Source: Neurospora crassa OR74A
Taxonomy: Eukaryota; Ascomycota; Sordariomycetes; Sordariales; Sordariaceae
DNA length: 64,000 bases
NCBI RefSeq assembly: GCF_000182925.2
Contig: NC_026506.1
Span: 3,534,001 to 3,598,000 of the forward strand
Direction of reading: 5' to 3'
Below, piece after piece: positions 45,485 through 56,938 of the stretch; the stretch's first letter is position 1, and every line of letters begins with the position of its first letter. The notes beneath the pieces are model-generated. The model was not told the origin of the DNA, did not search any database, and saw only the letters and a list, made by a program, of their open reading frames with translations. The position numbers and the translations under genes are program-made.

Positions 45485-47913
45485 TTATTTAGGAGGGTAC
45501 TTCTCCAAATACTGGTCAAACCGCAAGATCGTCTTTTGCTTCGCCCACTGTACAACGAACGATATATTAGCAAACCGTTCTGTCCGCTTATATCGTGGAA
45601 CTTACCTGCTCCACCTTCTTCCACGGCGGAATCACGGGCGGCGGCGGCTTCTCAAAGTGCGTTCGACTCCATTGTCTTGCCGCCTCCTTTTCCTCCGCAC
45701 TCTCATGATCCCATGCCCACTGGATTTCGGCGCGAATCTCTTCAAAACTCGGCCTATCGTCGGGAACCTCGCACAGACAACGGGCGACCAGGTGGCGGAG
45801 CCGAAAGGGCACATGGTCGTATTGCGGGTCGAGCAAGTGGGCGCCATAAGTCGGGTACGACCTCTTGCGCTGCCGTTTAAGCGGCAAGTCGTTTGGCGGG
45901 CCGTATATCAAGTCGGCGTCTCGCAGGGGATGAATGGTATTAGTTGGATTCCATCGAAAAGTTATGACGATGTGCATGATCTGTAGTCATTGGGGGTAGT
46001 TATAAGGGTTAGTGACGAGATTAGGGAGTAAAGGGAGATGGGGTAGAGGCAGAGGACGGGACTTACCAATGCAAGTTGCCACAAGTTGGACTTCCAGCTA
46101 TATTGTCCGGCTACCCTCGCTTGTTGAGCATCAGGTGATTCGACAATCGCTTCCCACTCCCTGGTAAATTGCTCCTGAACAACAAAAGAGGGCAAAAGAT
46201 GTCAGCGTCACTGCTATCAAGGAAAGTGAGTAAAACGCAGATACCTACCGGGAGATAGAAACCTGGCTTTCCACAGCGGCGATGGCCCCAGAGATCTTTT
46301 CTGTATAAATGAGAAGAGTAAGCTTCAAACGAGTCTCGCTAGAGGTATGCATCAAGACACTTCATTGATACTTACAGATTACGGCGACATGCATCATCAA
46401 CACTCATATCTCGGGCGAGCCCAAAGTCAATTAGCTTGAACATAGGCGTCCCATCATGACTATCGGTCATCCTTTCGAAATGCGGATGTGTTGGGTGGAC
46501 CCTATGCTTGCCTTCCCTGGATTCCGAATCAAAATCCCCGATGAGCACTGAGTGTCACCGCCGTCAGCATTTATCAGTCATGAACCGCAAGGTTTGGGGT
46601 GAAGCTTACCGTTTTGTGTATCAATGTCAAAGTGAATGAGACTAGATCCGGCTGGCTTGTCAACATAACCATTATGTGGCCCTGGATTGAGCTCTGGTAC
46701 CATGTTCCCGTCATCACGATCATCTGTATTCCAGACGAAATCCTCTGCCAAAGGATCAGATTCCGGAACATTAGGGAAAAAAATTAAAGGGGGATACTCC
46801 ATGGCCAAGCACATTTTCATGACTGTATAGCGGTTGTTAGTGTAGGATAGAATATGAGTGGCTGAAAGGAACGACTTACAGCAAGCCATCATATCCCAGA
46901 GGACTCGATTTGGAATGCGCAAATCCGGTTCCGTCCCGGCCTTGGTTTTCCCTAGTCCTTCCAACCATTCGTAAAGGGAGCCCCTTGCTACGTATTCCAT
47001 AACCATGCTCTTGGGAACCTGTTCTACTTGGTCGGTAGGTCCGATTGGAGGAGGCTGACGCGCCGCTGTACCCGCCTTTCTTGCAATGGACGCGACCCTT
47101 TGCCCTGCCCGGGCAGCGCGACTCTCCTTTCGCACTTCAGCTTGGCTTCGCTCTGTTCTTGCCCGCTTCTTGAGCGGCTCGTCGTCATCAGTGTCTTCAA
47201 GATGTTTCTCCTTGTAAGGATGGAAGACCTGAACAATATGGGGCGCGCGGAGGAAGGTCTGTCGATCCATCGGTTAGTAAAGGCCCAAAAAGGTAGAAGC
47301 CTCGCCAACAAGAACCGGCAATGTAAGGACTACTAACCCGTGTGGTTTCCCTTTCCTTAGCCACCTCATCATAGCCCCCTATGTCTCTCTTTACCGTCCA
47401 GAACGTTGGGGTTTGGTTCTCGTCGTAGCTGACAAAAACGCAGATGATGCCCATGCCGCCAGCCCCAAGAATCTTGCAAAAGTGCAGGCCGGCTCCCTTT
47501 TCATACATGTCCTTGGTCAGCCCCCTGGCCGTTTCCCATTTCTCAGTCTCTGCTTGTTCTTTTTTTTCCTCGTCGTCGCTATCCTCGCTTTCACTCTCCT
47601 CACTTTCATTGTCATTGCTGTCCCAGCTCTCCTTCTGGTCAATTTGCATCTGGTCGTTCTGTTCTGCTAACCAGGTGTAATACTCGTCATAGCGTTGTAG
47701 CCCTTCATTCGTTCTCCAGGGAAAGGTTTCATCCGGAACCACTCCATGGTGTAGACGCAAGTTCAGGGGTTGGCTTGCCAGTTTGACTTTGTTCCGCCGT
47801 CGTTCGGGTTCGCCCCTTCGGTAAAAGTAATAGTAGTCATTGTATTTCTTCCTTTCCTGGTCCGGTACCAACTTGTTTGCCCCAGCTTTCGCAGCACGTT
47901 TTTTGGGCGGCAT
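45485..47913 (-). CDS. Protein kinase-like protein (645 aa, 8 exons)
   Basis: Minus-strand exons 47913-47338, 47258-46880, 46822-46610, 46547-46376, 46300-46249, 46174-46067, 45980-45606 and 45547-45485. All introns are GT-AG and frame-preserving. After a basic/acidic N-terminus, the kinase domain has a Gly-rich loop GAGGMG (about 150), Lys175 in TVKRD, a variant catalytic loop HFDIDTQN (382-389; Asp384 and Asn389 kept, Arg of HRD replaced by Phe), and DFG at 430-432. The usual APE region reads GFYLPE. A 40-residue insert lies between the catalytic loop and DFG, and a long basic insert (KKRARTERS...) follows the beta3/alphaC part. Catalytic residues are present, so it may be active. It belongs to the fungal-specific kinases without a clear named family. 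It is divergent from the FAR1-ankyrin gene. Confidence 0.82.
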
Positions 47914-48877
47914 TGTGGATGAAGATGATAAACCAGATGTCGACTGTTTGTCCTGCAAGTTCAAGTTAAGGTTTCAGAGTTCTACGTGCAGCAGCAAACA
48001 AATGGTTGGTGAATTGACTGGATTAAGCATCGTTTTGACATTCAGCTTAAGGACAACATCCAGATTGACACAAAGGGGTATTGGGACAGAAGCGGTCGGG
48101 GGCTAATGGGCCGCATCCGGCAAGCCTCAGCTTTGCAAACAATGGAATCCCATCCAGAGCATTGGGAGACGGACTGAGGCAGAAGAGACACGACAAAGGA
48201 ACTAATATTTGGGCCATTGTGTCTGTCATCTTGGAAACAAATGAGATGGAATCTCCAAAGCGGCCTGTAAGACGCTTTGTGATGGTTGAAAAAGAGTTGT
48301 CATCCTCGCCGCAACTGCATGCCGAAGCGACAACATGCTGAATATCGTAGGAAACCTGGCTGAACTGCTAGACAGCATCAGTGGTGGTTGGCTTTGGCAA
48401 TCTTGAAGAATGATTTAGGCATTAAACATTGACAGTTTCGTGTGATTCGAATGGGCGATTGTTGTTGTTGTTGTTGTTGTCAAAATGGAAGGATTGTGAA
48501 AAGAGGATGAAGAGGATTGAACCTTGGTCGAGCCAGTAACACAAATGGGATGGATGAATTGAAGGCTGAAGCACTGAAGCAGACGCGCTGTGGCCGCTGA
48601 ACGAGTTGGCGCTTGTGCTTTAGGAGGCTTGGACGATAGGCAGATATGCAGACGATGTTGAAAAGGTCCGTGCGAATGGCTGGACAAGCCACATGCCCCA
48701 CAAAGACGTGCAGACCTCTGCATACGATTGGCCCGTCTCCGCCGACGACGTCTGGTTGCCAACAAATCTGACTCTCCGGATATCATCCGCGGTCTCCCGC
48801 CTTTTCTCCTGCCTGTGCTTTTACCGCCATCTATCGCCAGATACCAACCCACAAGAACAAAGCGGCCACCACCAACC
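47914..48877. other. Divergent promoter region
   Basis: About 960 bp between the start codons of the kinase gene (minus) and the FAR1-ankyrin gene (plus). A GTT microsatellite lies at about 48,458-48,480. No gene is supported; a long plus-strand frame from 48,693 is an out-of-frame shadow of the Gln-rich gene. Confidence 0.55.
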
Positions 48878-50962
48878 ATGTCGGGCAACAACTCTGGTAA
48901 TAGCAATAGTAGTAGCAGCTACCTGGCCCAGCAGTTCCAGGTCACGGTATGGAACCGAATTCTCTGTACTTCCATTGACTCGTCTTGGTACTTCTTCGCT
49001 GACCACTCCCTCTCTGCCCGGGAATAGGATCAGCATTTACAGCAACAGCAACAGCAACAGCAACAGCCAAATCAACAACAACAAAGTCCACAGCAGCAAA
49101 ACGCCAGTCGGACTCCCCAGCGCCAACCTCGGGTCGAAACCCCCATCCACCCTCCTCCGATCCCGCCCCAGCGATCTACTCAGCAACAACAGCAGCAACC
49201 ACAACAACCACAACAACCACAACAACAACAACAACCTCAACATTCACCACAACCGCCGCAACCTCAACAATCACCACAACAACCGCAACAGCAACAGCTG
49301 CCAAACCTCTTTGCACCTCACACCCAGTCACAGTTGCAACAGTTGGCTCTCCAAACCTCTGCGCCATTATACCACCAGATCCTACCTACCCAGAAACCTC
49401 GAACTCCCGAAGAGATCCTGCGTGACCAGCAGCTGTCCGGCAATGCGTACTGGGGTGCCCAGGCAAACTATCCCAACCAACACCAATGGCTTCAAAATGC
49501 CAAGTCTCCCGAGGCCGACGGGCAGCAACAACCTCAAGCACAATGCCAGCAGCCGCAGCAGCAACAACCTCAACAACAACATCAACAACAGCCGCACTCG
49601 AGTCTAGCGGCAGCACAGTTTAATCCACCGCAAAAGAACTTGACACCCGAGCAACAAGCATGGCTGGAGAGAAAGGCCCAGGAACGGGAACAGCAGCGCG
49701 CCGAACAAGGGGCAAAGTCACGGCCCCAGCGCAGCAAGGGGATGACTCGCCAGCAACACCAGCAATTTCACCAGCAACAGCAACAGCAACGGCAGGACAA
49801 ATTCTATGCGCATGATTCGCTGAACCGCCCGGCCTTTCAAGTTGAACAGCAACAGCAGCAGCACTCACAGGGTACCAATGGTAATGGTACCCCAGACGAG
49901 ACAATGCTTGACGAGGAGGAGGTGGAGGAACACGAAGACCATGACGAAGACGAGGAAGACGAGACCATGAACGACGTCAGCTCCAACAACGACACGCCTC
50001 AGCCCAACGGCGGCGGCAGCGACGGAACCGCCAACCCCCAGAACGGCCAAAACCTAATTCCGGATGCCAACGGAAACCTGCCCGGGTCAGCCGACTACAA
50101 AGCTCCTCTCGTGCAGCCCATTACGCCGCTCCGTCTCCCCACCGTGCGTCCCAACCTGATGCTCGGGCCCTATGATACGCGCGAACAAGCCATGAGCTCC
50201 GTCATGGAGTACGCCATCAGCCAGGGCTACATGCTGGTGCAATCCGGGTGCGCCAAAGCCAAGAACCCAGGCGGCAAGTATGCCAAAGGCTCTGAAGTCG
50301 TGCGGGTCGATCTGATGTGCGACCGCGGCGGCACGTGCAAGAACAGTGGCACGGGCATTCGCAAGCGCCCCACGCACAAGATTGGGTGTCCGGCCAAGAT
50401 GAAGCTGGTGTGCAAGAAGCGGCACGCGAGCAAGTGGTTTATCGAGGTGCGGTGCGAGGAGCACAATCACGATCTGGATCCGAACAATATGGATTCCATT
50501 GCCAGTTACCGGCGGTATCGGAGGTTGCAGGCCGGTGGACGCGCGCTGGAGACGCAGTCGGAACGGTATGCGAGGATGAAGAAGCCCAAGGTTATGCCGC
50601 CGGTGCCGCCGCCAAAGTTCCATCAGGTCGGTGGCGGCGGGGTGGTGGGTAACCCTGTGTTCCCGCTGGGACCGCCGTCGGGACCGTTGCACATGGCGGC
50701 GTTGAAGGGGCAGAATAAGATCTTGGAGATTCTGATCAACAAGGGAGGGGATATCAATGCGCATGATAGCACGGGACGGACACCGCTGCATTGCGCTATC
50801 GAGGGTGAGCGGATGGATACGGTGACGCTGCTGGTGAACAAGGGTGCGGATGTGACCAAGTTGGATTTGAAGGGGACGAGTCCATTGCACGCGGCGGTGT
50901 CGAAGGGGATGGAGGATGCGGTGATCTTGTTCATTGAGAAGGGCGCGGATCCGAACAGGTAA
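48878..50962 (+). CDS. FAR1-type DNA-binding domain protein with polyQ and ankyrin repeats (about 667 aa)
   Basis: Exons 48878-48946 and 49028-50962. An alternative donor six bases earlier (48,941) also keeps the frame. Residues 24-300 are Gln-rich (many CAA/CAG runs). An acidic stretch (DEEEVEEHEDHDEDEEDE) follows. Residues about 400-505 are a FAR1-type (WRKY-GCM1) zinc domain: YDTREQAMSSVMEYA...GYML, then VDLMCDRGG, KIGCPAKM and EEHNHDLD supply the Cys2His2 ligands. The C-terminus has three ankyrin repeats (GPLHMAALKGQNKILEIL, GRTPLHCAIEGE, GTSPLHAAVSKG). FAR1 domains derive from Mutator-like transposases and occur in transcription regulators. The chain stops right after GADPNR, in mid-repeat pattern; the stop overlaps a GTAAAT donor, so a further exon is possible. 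Nuclear regulator is an inference. Confidence 0.82.
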
Positions 50963-53330
50963 ATGTTTGGGCTTGTCGCGCCGCTCAACCTTTGCTTTGC
51001 GACCGTCCTATGCTAGGGAGGACATGTCGATCTTCCCGGAGTATTTCTGTCACCAGCTTTCCCGGACATTGCATTGTCTGTATACTTCCGTATCGATGTT
51101 CTTTTCGTGTCGTTCCAGCATCATCAGGCTTGGCTGAGGCAAGACCTTGAACACTGTATGTCTATAATCATAATATCATGTTTGGCGAGTGTATTCCAAC
51201 GGCGCACACGCCTACACTACTACGCAGTCCGAGCTACTTCAGGGACAATGTATCAAATTCTCTGGCATTAACTTTCATCTTGTCGAAACAATCAACCCCA
51301 TGGGAACTTTTCGACCTGGCTGTAAAGGGTACCTATTTATTCACTTACACTAGTATCCGGGAAGTGGGTCTGTGCGGCTCCGGCTCCGGATGCCGGTTGT
51401 TGATAACACTCCGGAGTGTGCCGGATCGCTACCCAGAAACAAAAGACATGTCTGACATCAGATGACTCACTTAACTTCACCTGAACAGAACATACTGCCG
51501 ATCTACACCCTACGATCTTTGTTTTCGAACGTGGTAGATCGAGATGCATCGATTTCTAAGAACATTTCGGTACCAACACTGTAGAAATGGTCTCACGTGT
51601 TGTTTGACCGTCTATTATCGGGCGGGCACCAGAATGGACTCGACGTGGTTGTATGTAAGAAACCACCAAGAAAAACATTCAATCGTCTTGGGAAAAGGTC
51701 GCGAAAGCTCTTCCTGAGAAGAGGATCAATGAATATCCGACCTCGAATGAGATGATGATGACCACAGAGAGTGCCGTCGATCCAGCTCTTGTTGTATGAA
51801 TCCATCTCGGCGAGTTTCAAGCGCATGTATGTACTGCGGTTACGTGCTAAAGTAAAACCCCCTTGTCACGTACCCGGCACGGACCACCGCAGCTATTGCT
51901 TCGAGAGCACTGTGTACTGCGTAGTCAACGACCTGGCCCACGGGTTTTACTTACCCACCACACCATAGTACGGTACATGGATCTTTCCCAGAATTGCCAT
52001 TGTTTTGTTTCTCTTCCGGTAGAGAAAAGTTGGGGAAAGAAAACAAATGTCTCGCGGCTCGGCAGTTGAATAAGACGGTTGGGTCGCTAGCTTGGCCTTT
52101 CGGCAAGGTGGGGCCGGAGAACACCAATTACACTACACTACTGCCGGCCCCCCTGGCAGCAGGTACAAAGAGGTACATCATCATGTCGTCATGACTTCTT
52201 TTCTTCATCTTTTTAAGCTTTCTCTAGTAACGATCCCCGCCTTCCCACTTTTTTGTATTGATTTCTACCCCAGCTTTTCGCATAACGAAAACCATGTGGC
52301 GCCCAATCAAGGGAACTCCCAGCTTCGTTGTCTCTGCCCATTCGGGACATTGACCATGAAGAGCCTCGTTGTCAGACTTCAACGACACCTCCATCGCTTG
52401 GGGAAAGCTTCCTCCGGTTGGGCCATTGCAAGTTCCAGCTTCGATGGTACCCCCTTTTTTCCCCCGATCCGTGTCAAGCTTGCGACGCAAAGTAGTTGCG
52501 ACTCACATCGGACCACTCAATGAAAAACATGGTTCGGGTGTTTCCCGTTTTCAGAGGAATAAGGGGTCAATTCAAGGGTGCCAGCGAGTGCAACGTCCGT
52601 TTCCAGGCTGTGTTCGGTCAATGAATGCCATTTGGAGAACAAGAGCAAAATTTCCCGTCTTCTGAGCTGCCGAGAGCGGAGATCCGCCCCCCCCATTACC
52701 AATCGAGCTTTTGGCCTGGTCAGTCATCTATCTCCATGACCGTCAATGACGACGAAGCTCCGTCAGCGGACGACCAGCAACTGTCTTCCTTGCACACCGA
52801 TGTGGTGGTGGTGTACCTCGTGGATCTGCTGGGATTTGGGGTCCACGATTTGCAGATCCTCGAAGCCTGGCCGGGTGCGGAATGCTAGCGTCAGCCTCTC
52901 TCATAGGGAAAGACACAAAAATCAACAGAGACATTCGGGGTAAACTCGGTGGGCAGGCACAACAGCCGGACATCCTGGTTGGCTGACCTGTGACTGAGTG
53001 ACTGGCAGGTGCCCTGGGTCGGTATCAACGAAATCATCGATGATGATGATGATGATGATGATGGTACAGCAGCTCACCTCGCAGGCACATCCGACGCCTG
53101 GGTCGGTGGAATGTACTAGGTATGTAGTTTTGGCATGGCAGGACCCTTGACGACGCGGTGCAAATCCTCCGGGAGCCTTTGCTTGGCTGTGAATACAGAA
53201 CATATAATTTGGCAGTATCCGTCCGGCTTACCCAAAATTCGTTTCAGATCAAGTCACCAAACAGTCGACATCGAGCATTCCTAGCATTCGCTCCCGTTCG
53301 ACACTCTTCAACCACACCACACCACTTACA
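50963..53330. other. Intergenic, about 2.4 kb
   Basis: No supported gene. A possible extra 3' exon of the FAR1-ankyrin gene could lie just after 51,016, but the only frame there gives an unlikely Cys/Ser-rich tail. A GAT microsatellite lies at about 53,038-53,063. A 143-codon plus-strand frame from 52,092 lacks features. Confidence 0.5.
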
Positions 53331-54743
53331 ATGGCTGGGTTCAAACTCTCGGCAGGCGTTGGCCTTCTTGGCCTCGCTGCTAGATCGCTTGCCGTTCCCG
53401 CTCCCATCTACTCGGAGCCCACCACCACCTTCTCGGTCCCCAAGGTCACCGGAGTGGTTGAGCCCGTTACCAATGTAACATCTCATGGGCCCTACCTCTC
53501 CATGGAGGCCACACCAACTACTACTGGTGCCTTGTCGACGTCCGTCCTTGCTCCCTCAGTTCCAGCTCTTCCGCCTGGGCCAGACGCTTACAAGTACCCG
53601 AGTGATGGGCAACTTCACGCTCCTCAGCCTGCCCCTTACACTCCGGCTGGCGGTGTCGGCACCAACGGCTCTGCTCCCGTTTACAGGGTGCTGTCCGACT
53701 TCGACTACCAATCCATCGCCCTGGCTCTACACCAGGAATGGATTGAGCTCGATCTCTTCCACTGGGGTCTCGCCACATTCTCAGTTGAGGACTTTGAGGA
53801 GGCCGGCCTCACTGCTGAGGACCGTCACTTGATCGAGTTCATGGCAGACCAGGAGGTCGGCCACGCTACTCTGCTCAGCAACATCCTTGGGCCCTCTGCC
53901 CCCAACCAGTGCACCTACAACTACCCTGCCACGAATGTGCACGAGTTCATCGACTTTTGCCAGAAGTTGACTCGCTACGGAGAGTCCGGTGTCTACGGCT
54001 TCCTTAACCACCTCAACGCCCACGATGTCGGCCAGCTGCTGCTGCAGTCCATCACCACCGAGGCCCGTCAGCAGATGATCTTCCGCCAGTTCGAGGGTCT
54101 CTTCCCCATGCCCGTGTGGTTCGAGGTCGGCATTCCCCAGTCCTGGGCCTGGTCTCTTCTCGCTCCCTACATCTCTTCGTGCCCCGAGAACAACACCCGT
54201 CTAATCTGGCAGAACTACCCGGCCCTCAACATCCTGAACCAGCCCAATCCGTTCCGCATCAACGGCTCTTACGTATGGAACGAGACCACGGACGGCGGCT
54301 ACGCCAACACGGCCTCGTACCAGGACATTGACGAGAGCGATGACTGCACCAAGTCGACGGACGTTGGCGTCTCGTGCGCCCCCGGCATCACCCGCAACCG
54401 CTCCATGCCCCTCTCGTACCCCGGCCGCCAGGTCTTCCTTGAGTGGGACGAGCCCGGCAAGCCCATCGGCCCCAACAACTCGTATGTTACCGACACCCAG
54501 GCTGGTGCGCCCAAGTTCGCCGCGTGGGTCTCGCAGCTCAACGTCACATACTCGCCTCTGGAGAACATCCAGGGCAACAGCGCCTACACGGTCCAGCCTG
54601 ATGTCAGCACTTTTGATGGCAACCCGGCTATCAACGGTACGATCTTCCTTGTCTTGACTGATGAGGATCTGTATGTTACTCCGTACAACTTGACGCAGCT
54701 GAACCCTCACGTTTATGCTGTTGGCATGTACCAGTCTGGTTAA
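53331..54743 (+). CDS. Secreted ferritin-like protein, Rds1/LsdA family
   Basis: A single exon of 470 residues. The signal peptide (FKLSAGVGLLGLAARSLAVP) is followed by a Thr/Ser/Pro-rich stretch. From about residue 120 the ferritin-like (Ferritin_2) domain begins: DYQSIALALHQEWIELDLFHWGLATFS, then LIEFMADQEVGHATLLSNILG, and later LLLQSITTEARQQMIFRQFEG. Glu and His residues in these helices are those expected at a di-iron-type site (EWIELDLFH, DQEVGHA, TEARQQMIF). The C-terminal half is a beta-rich domain with several N-x-S/T sites. Fission yeast Rds1 responds to stress and glucose, and Aspergillus LsdA to late sexual development. Binding of metal in this member is inferred, not shown. Confidence 0.9.
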   Translation: MAGFKLSAGVGLLGLAARSLAVPAPIYSEPTTTFSVPKVTGVVEPVTNVTSHGPYLSMEATPTTTGALSTSVLAPSVPALPPGPDAYKYPSDGQLHAPQPAPYTPAGGVGTNGSAPVYRVLSDFDYQSIALALHQEWIELDLFHWGLATFSVEDFEEAGLTAEDRHLIEFMADQEVGHATLLSNILGPSAPNQCTYNYPATNVHEFIDFCQKLTRYGESGVYGFLNHLNAHDVGQLLLQSITTEARQQMIFRQFEGLFPMPVWFEVGIPQSWAWSLLAPYISSCPENNTRLIWQNYPALNILNQPNPFRINGSYVWNETTDGGYANTASYQDIDESDDCTKSTDVGVSCAPGITRNRSMPLSYPGRQVFLEWDEPGKPIGPNNSYVTDTQAGAPKFAAWVSQLNVTYSPLENIQGNSAYTVQPDVSTFDGNPAINGTIFLVLTDEDLYVTPYNLTQLNPHVYAVGMYQSG

Positions 54744-55517
54744 GGGGTTGCAACAATTTCTTTAATGTTTATACCCGGTGGTTTCGAACACAGTTTTGTG
54801 CGGCTGCCTTTGTAGTTGTATGATTATTCATGATATGATGAATGACTGGAAGGGAAAAGGAGATGTACATGATGGAGGTGGTGAATAGATGAAGTGTACA
54901 GTGTTTCTCTTTTGGTGTCGGTGTTTGGCTGGAATTATGGTACCCTAATTACGACTGTCTTGTTAGTGACTATTCAATAATGCCTACATTACATTGTTGA
55001 TGCTGTTTCTCCATATATTGAGGTGGTCATGAATTGGGTGAGTGTTTTTTTTTCCAGCGATTAAACGAAGTCTAGTGAATGTCGTCAAAGTGCCCGTGAA
55101 GGTGGACAAAATTTCCGAGTGTCCTCAGCGCAATGGCCGTCAAGGTGCTCAAGATGGGATGAAGAGAGCAATTCGTTGGCCAGAGCTCTTATCGCAAACA
55201 TTCAGCTTATTCCTTATCTGGGTATGACATCACCACCTCAATGACGGTTACTGCTCGTCACAGCTCCAGGGTCTATCGGCCGAAGGTTTAAACGGTGATG
55301 GATGTATGGCCATTGAGCGCCACCATCAATTGCCAGTGGATTCCATTGAGGGGACTTGTTCAGTTTAACGCCAAGAACTGAGATATCTCAGCAACACCAA
55401 CCATCACCTGCAATTGTTAACTCAACCTCATCTCTCAAGACGCAACCTCAGTACTACACCTTGACTCTAGAAAAAATCACCATCAAATCAGTCACTCGAA
55501 CACCATAAAAAATCACA
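54744..55517. other. Intergenic, no supported gene
   Basis: 3' region of the Rds1-like gene and upstream region of the following gene. Only short frames are present. Confidence 0.6.
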
Positions 55518-56938
55518 ATGTCACGTCTACTAACCCGCCTCCCACGTACCATACCCCCCACTGCTCCCCTCCAACTCACCCTGGGCAGCAGCAGAATCAC
55601 TATTACCAGAGGCATAGTCACCGACCTCGAGACAGGCGGCACCCGCAAAGCCAAGCAAACCGCCGGCAAAGGCTTCGTCTCCGTTGGCGGGCAACAGGAT
55701 CGTGGCATGCCTACCGCTGACAAGGGTGATGAACCAATGCCTCCGAAGTATTCAACTTCCGTATGTCTCTCCCACTCACGGCCTCGTCCTCGCCCAATCC
55801 TTGACTATCATCATCTTTATCTGTCTTATTATTGTACAGAGCAAAGCAAATCAAGTAGCTAACACTTACAAATGAAAAAAAGACTGGCCACACGATCCTC
55901 CCGTCCCTTAAACAAGCAGTTCAACAAACATTGGAACACCCTGAGGAATGGGAGGGGATTCACGCTGAACATATTTGCGCTGTGGAGGAAGCCAACAGTG
56001 CTAACGCCGAGAAGTGGGAAGCCAGTCGACGAGCAGGACGGGATGCAGATGCAGAAAGGGACGTGACTGAGGCATGGAACAGTGAGATGGCCAGTGACTC
56101 TCCGAGTGGTACCTCTAACGCGGGAAGAAGTTCTCATCGGACGAAGGGTAGTAGTAGTAGCAAACGAGCAGCAGCAGTGCAAGGTTCTTCTTCCAAAAAG
56201 CCAGCCCCCAAGAAAGAATCCAGCAGCAGCAGCAGAAGAAAATCTCAACCCAAAGATGCAAAAAAAACAAGAGGCAAAGAATCCGAATCCAGCGCCGAAT
56301 CCACCAACAGTCCCGACTACGCCTCCCCCATGGACGCCCACCACACCCAACCCCTCCCGCACTCCACCATGGACACAGCAACAGGCCAACAACCCATTCC
56401 CCCTTCCGGTCCCGACTTCTCCTCCTCCCCAACAGGAGCAGCAAACACAATAAGCGAGGACTCAATCCCCCACTTGGCCCTGCACCCCAACCTCTCCCTC
56501 GGCACCACCCTTTCCTCCATCTCCGGAAGCTTTACCCTCGAACCCCTTCAACACGGCCGCCCAGCTCCAACGGCAATCAAACCCTTTGCGACATCTTCGA
56601 CTGCGTGGGTTTCTTGGACTTTTATCCAGTCTCCCCAGAACAACATCAATGCTCGTGGTGTGTCAAGGTTCGCTCGTTCGTACTCTAGTTCGGCTTCTAG
56701 TTCGACTTCGCAGAATATCACAAAGGCGACGGGATTATCTGGCCAGCAGCAACAGCAACAGCAACAGCAAAAGAAGAAGGAAAAGCCGAAAACGCAGGCG
56801 CAGTTGGATGAGGAGGTGAGGATGCGGATGGAGGAGAGTGTGGCGGGGGAAGGGGGAGCGGCGGGGGTGGAGTATGAGGATGGGAAGGCGGTGGGGATCA
56901 AGAGGGGGGTGAGGGAGAATATGTTTAGGTATATTTAG
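55518..56938 (+). CDS. Hypothetical protein, mitochondrial-like N-terminus, low-complexity body (432 aa)
   Basis: Exons 55518-55760 and 55883-56938; a GTATGT donor, an AGCTAAC branch sequence and an AAAAG acceptor join KYSTS to TGHTILPSL in frame. The first about 35 residues are Arg/Thr/Leu-rich with no acids (MSRLLTRLPRTIPPTAPLQL), like a mitochondrial presequence. A folded-looking segment follows (TGHTILPSLKQAVQQTLEHP to about RDVTEAWN), helical and acidic. The remainder is Ser/Lys/Pro-rich with a polyQ run near residue 370 and a basic patch, ending in a short charged helix (IKRGVRENMFRYI). No family is recognised. The mixture of a mitochondrial-like start and a disordered tail makes targeting uncertain. 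Confidence 0.68.

Noticed and set aside
48693-49607. 304-codon plus-strand frame rich in Ser and Asn
   Set aside because: Frame-shifted reading of the CAA/CAG runs of the FAR1-ankyrin gene, which has the domain-bearing frame.
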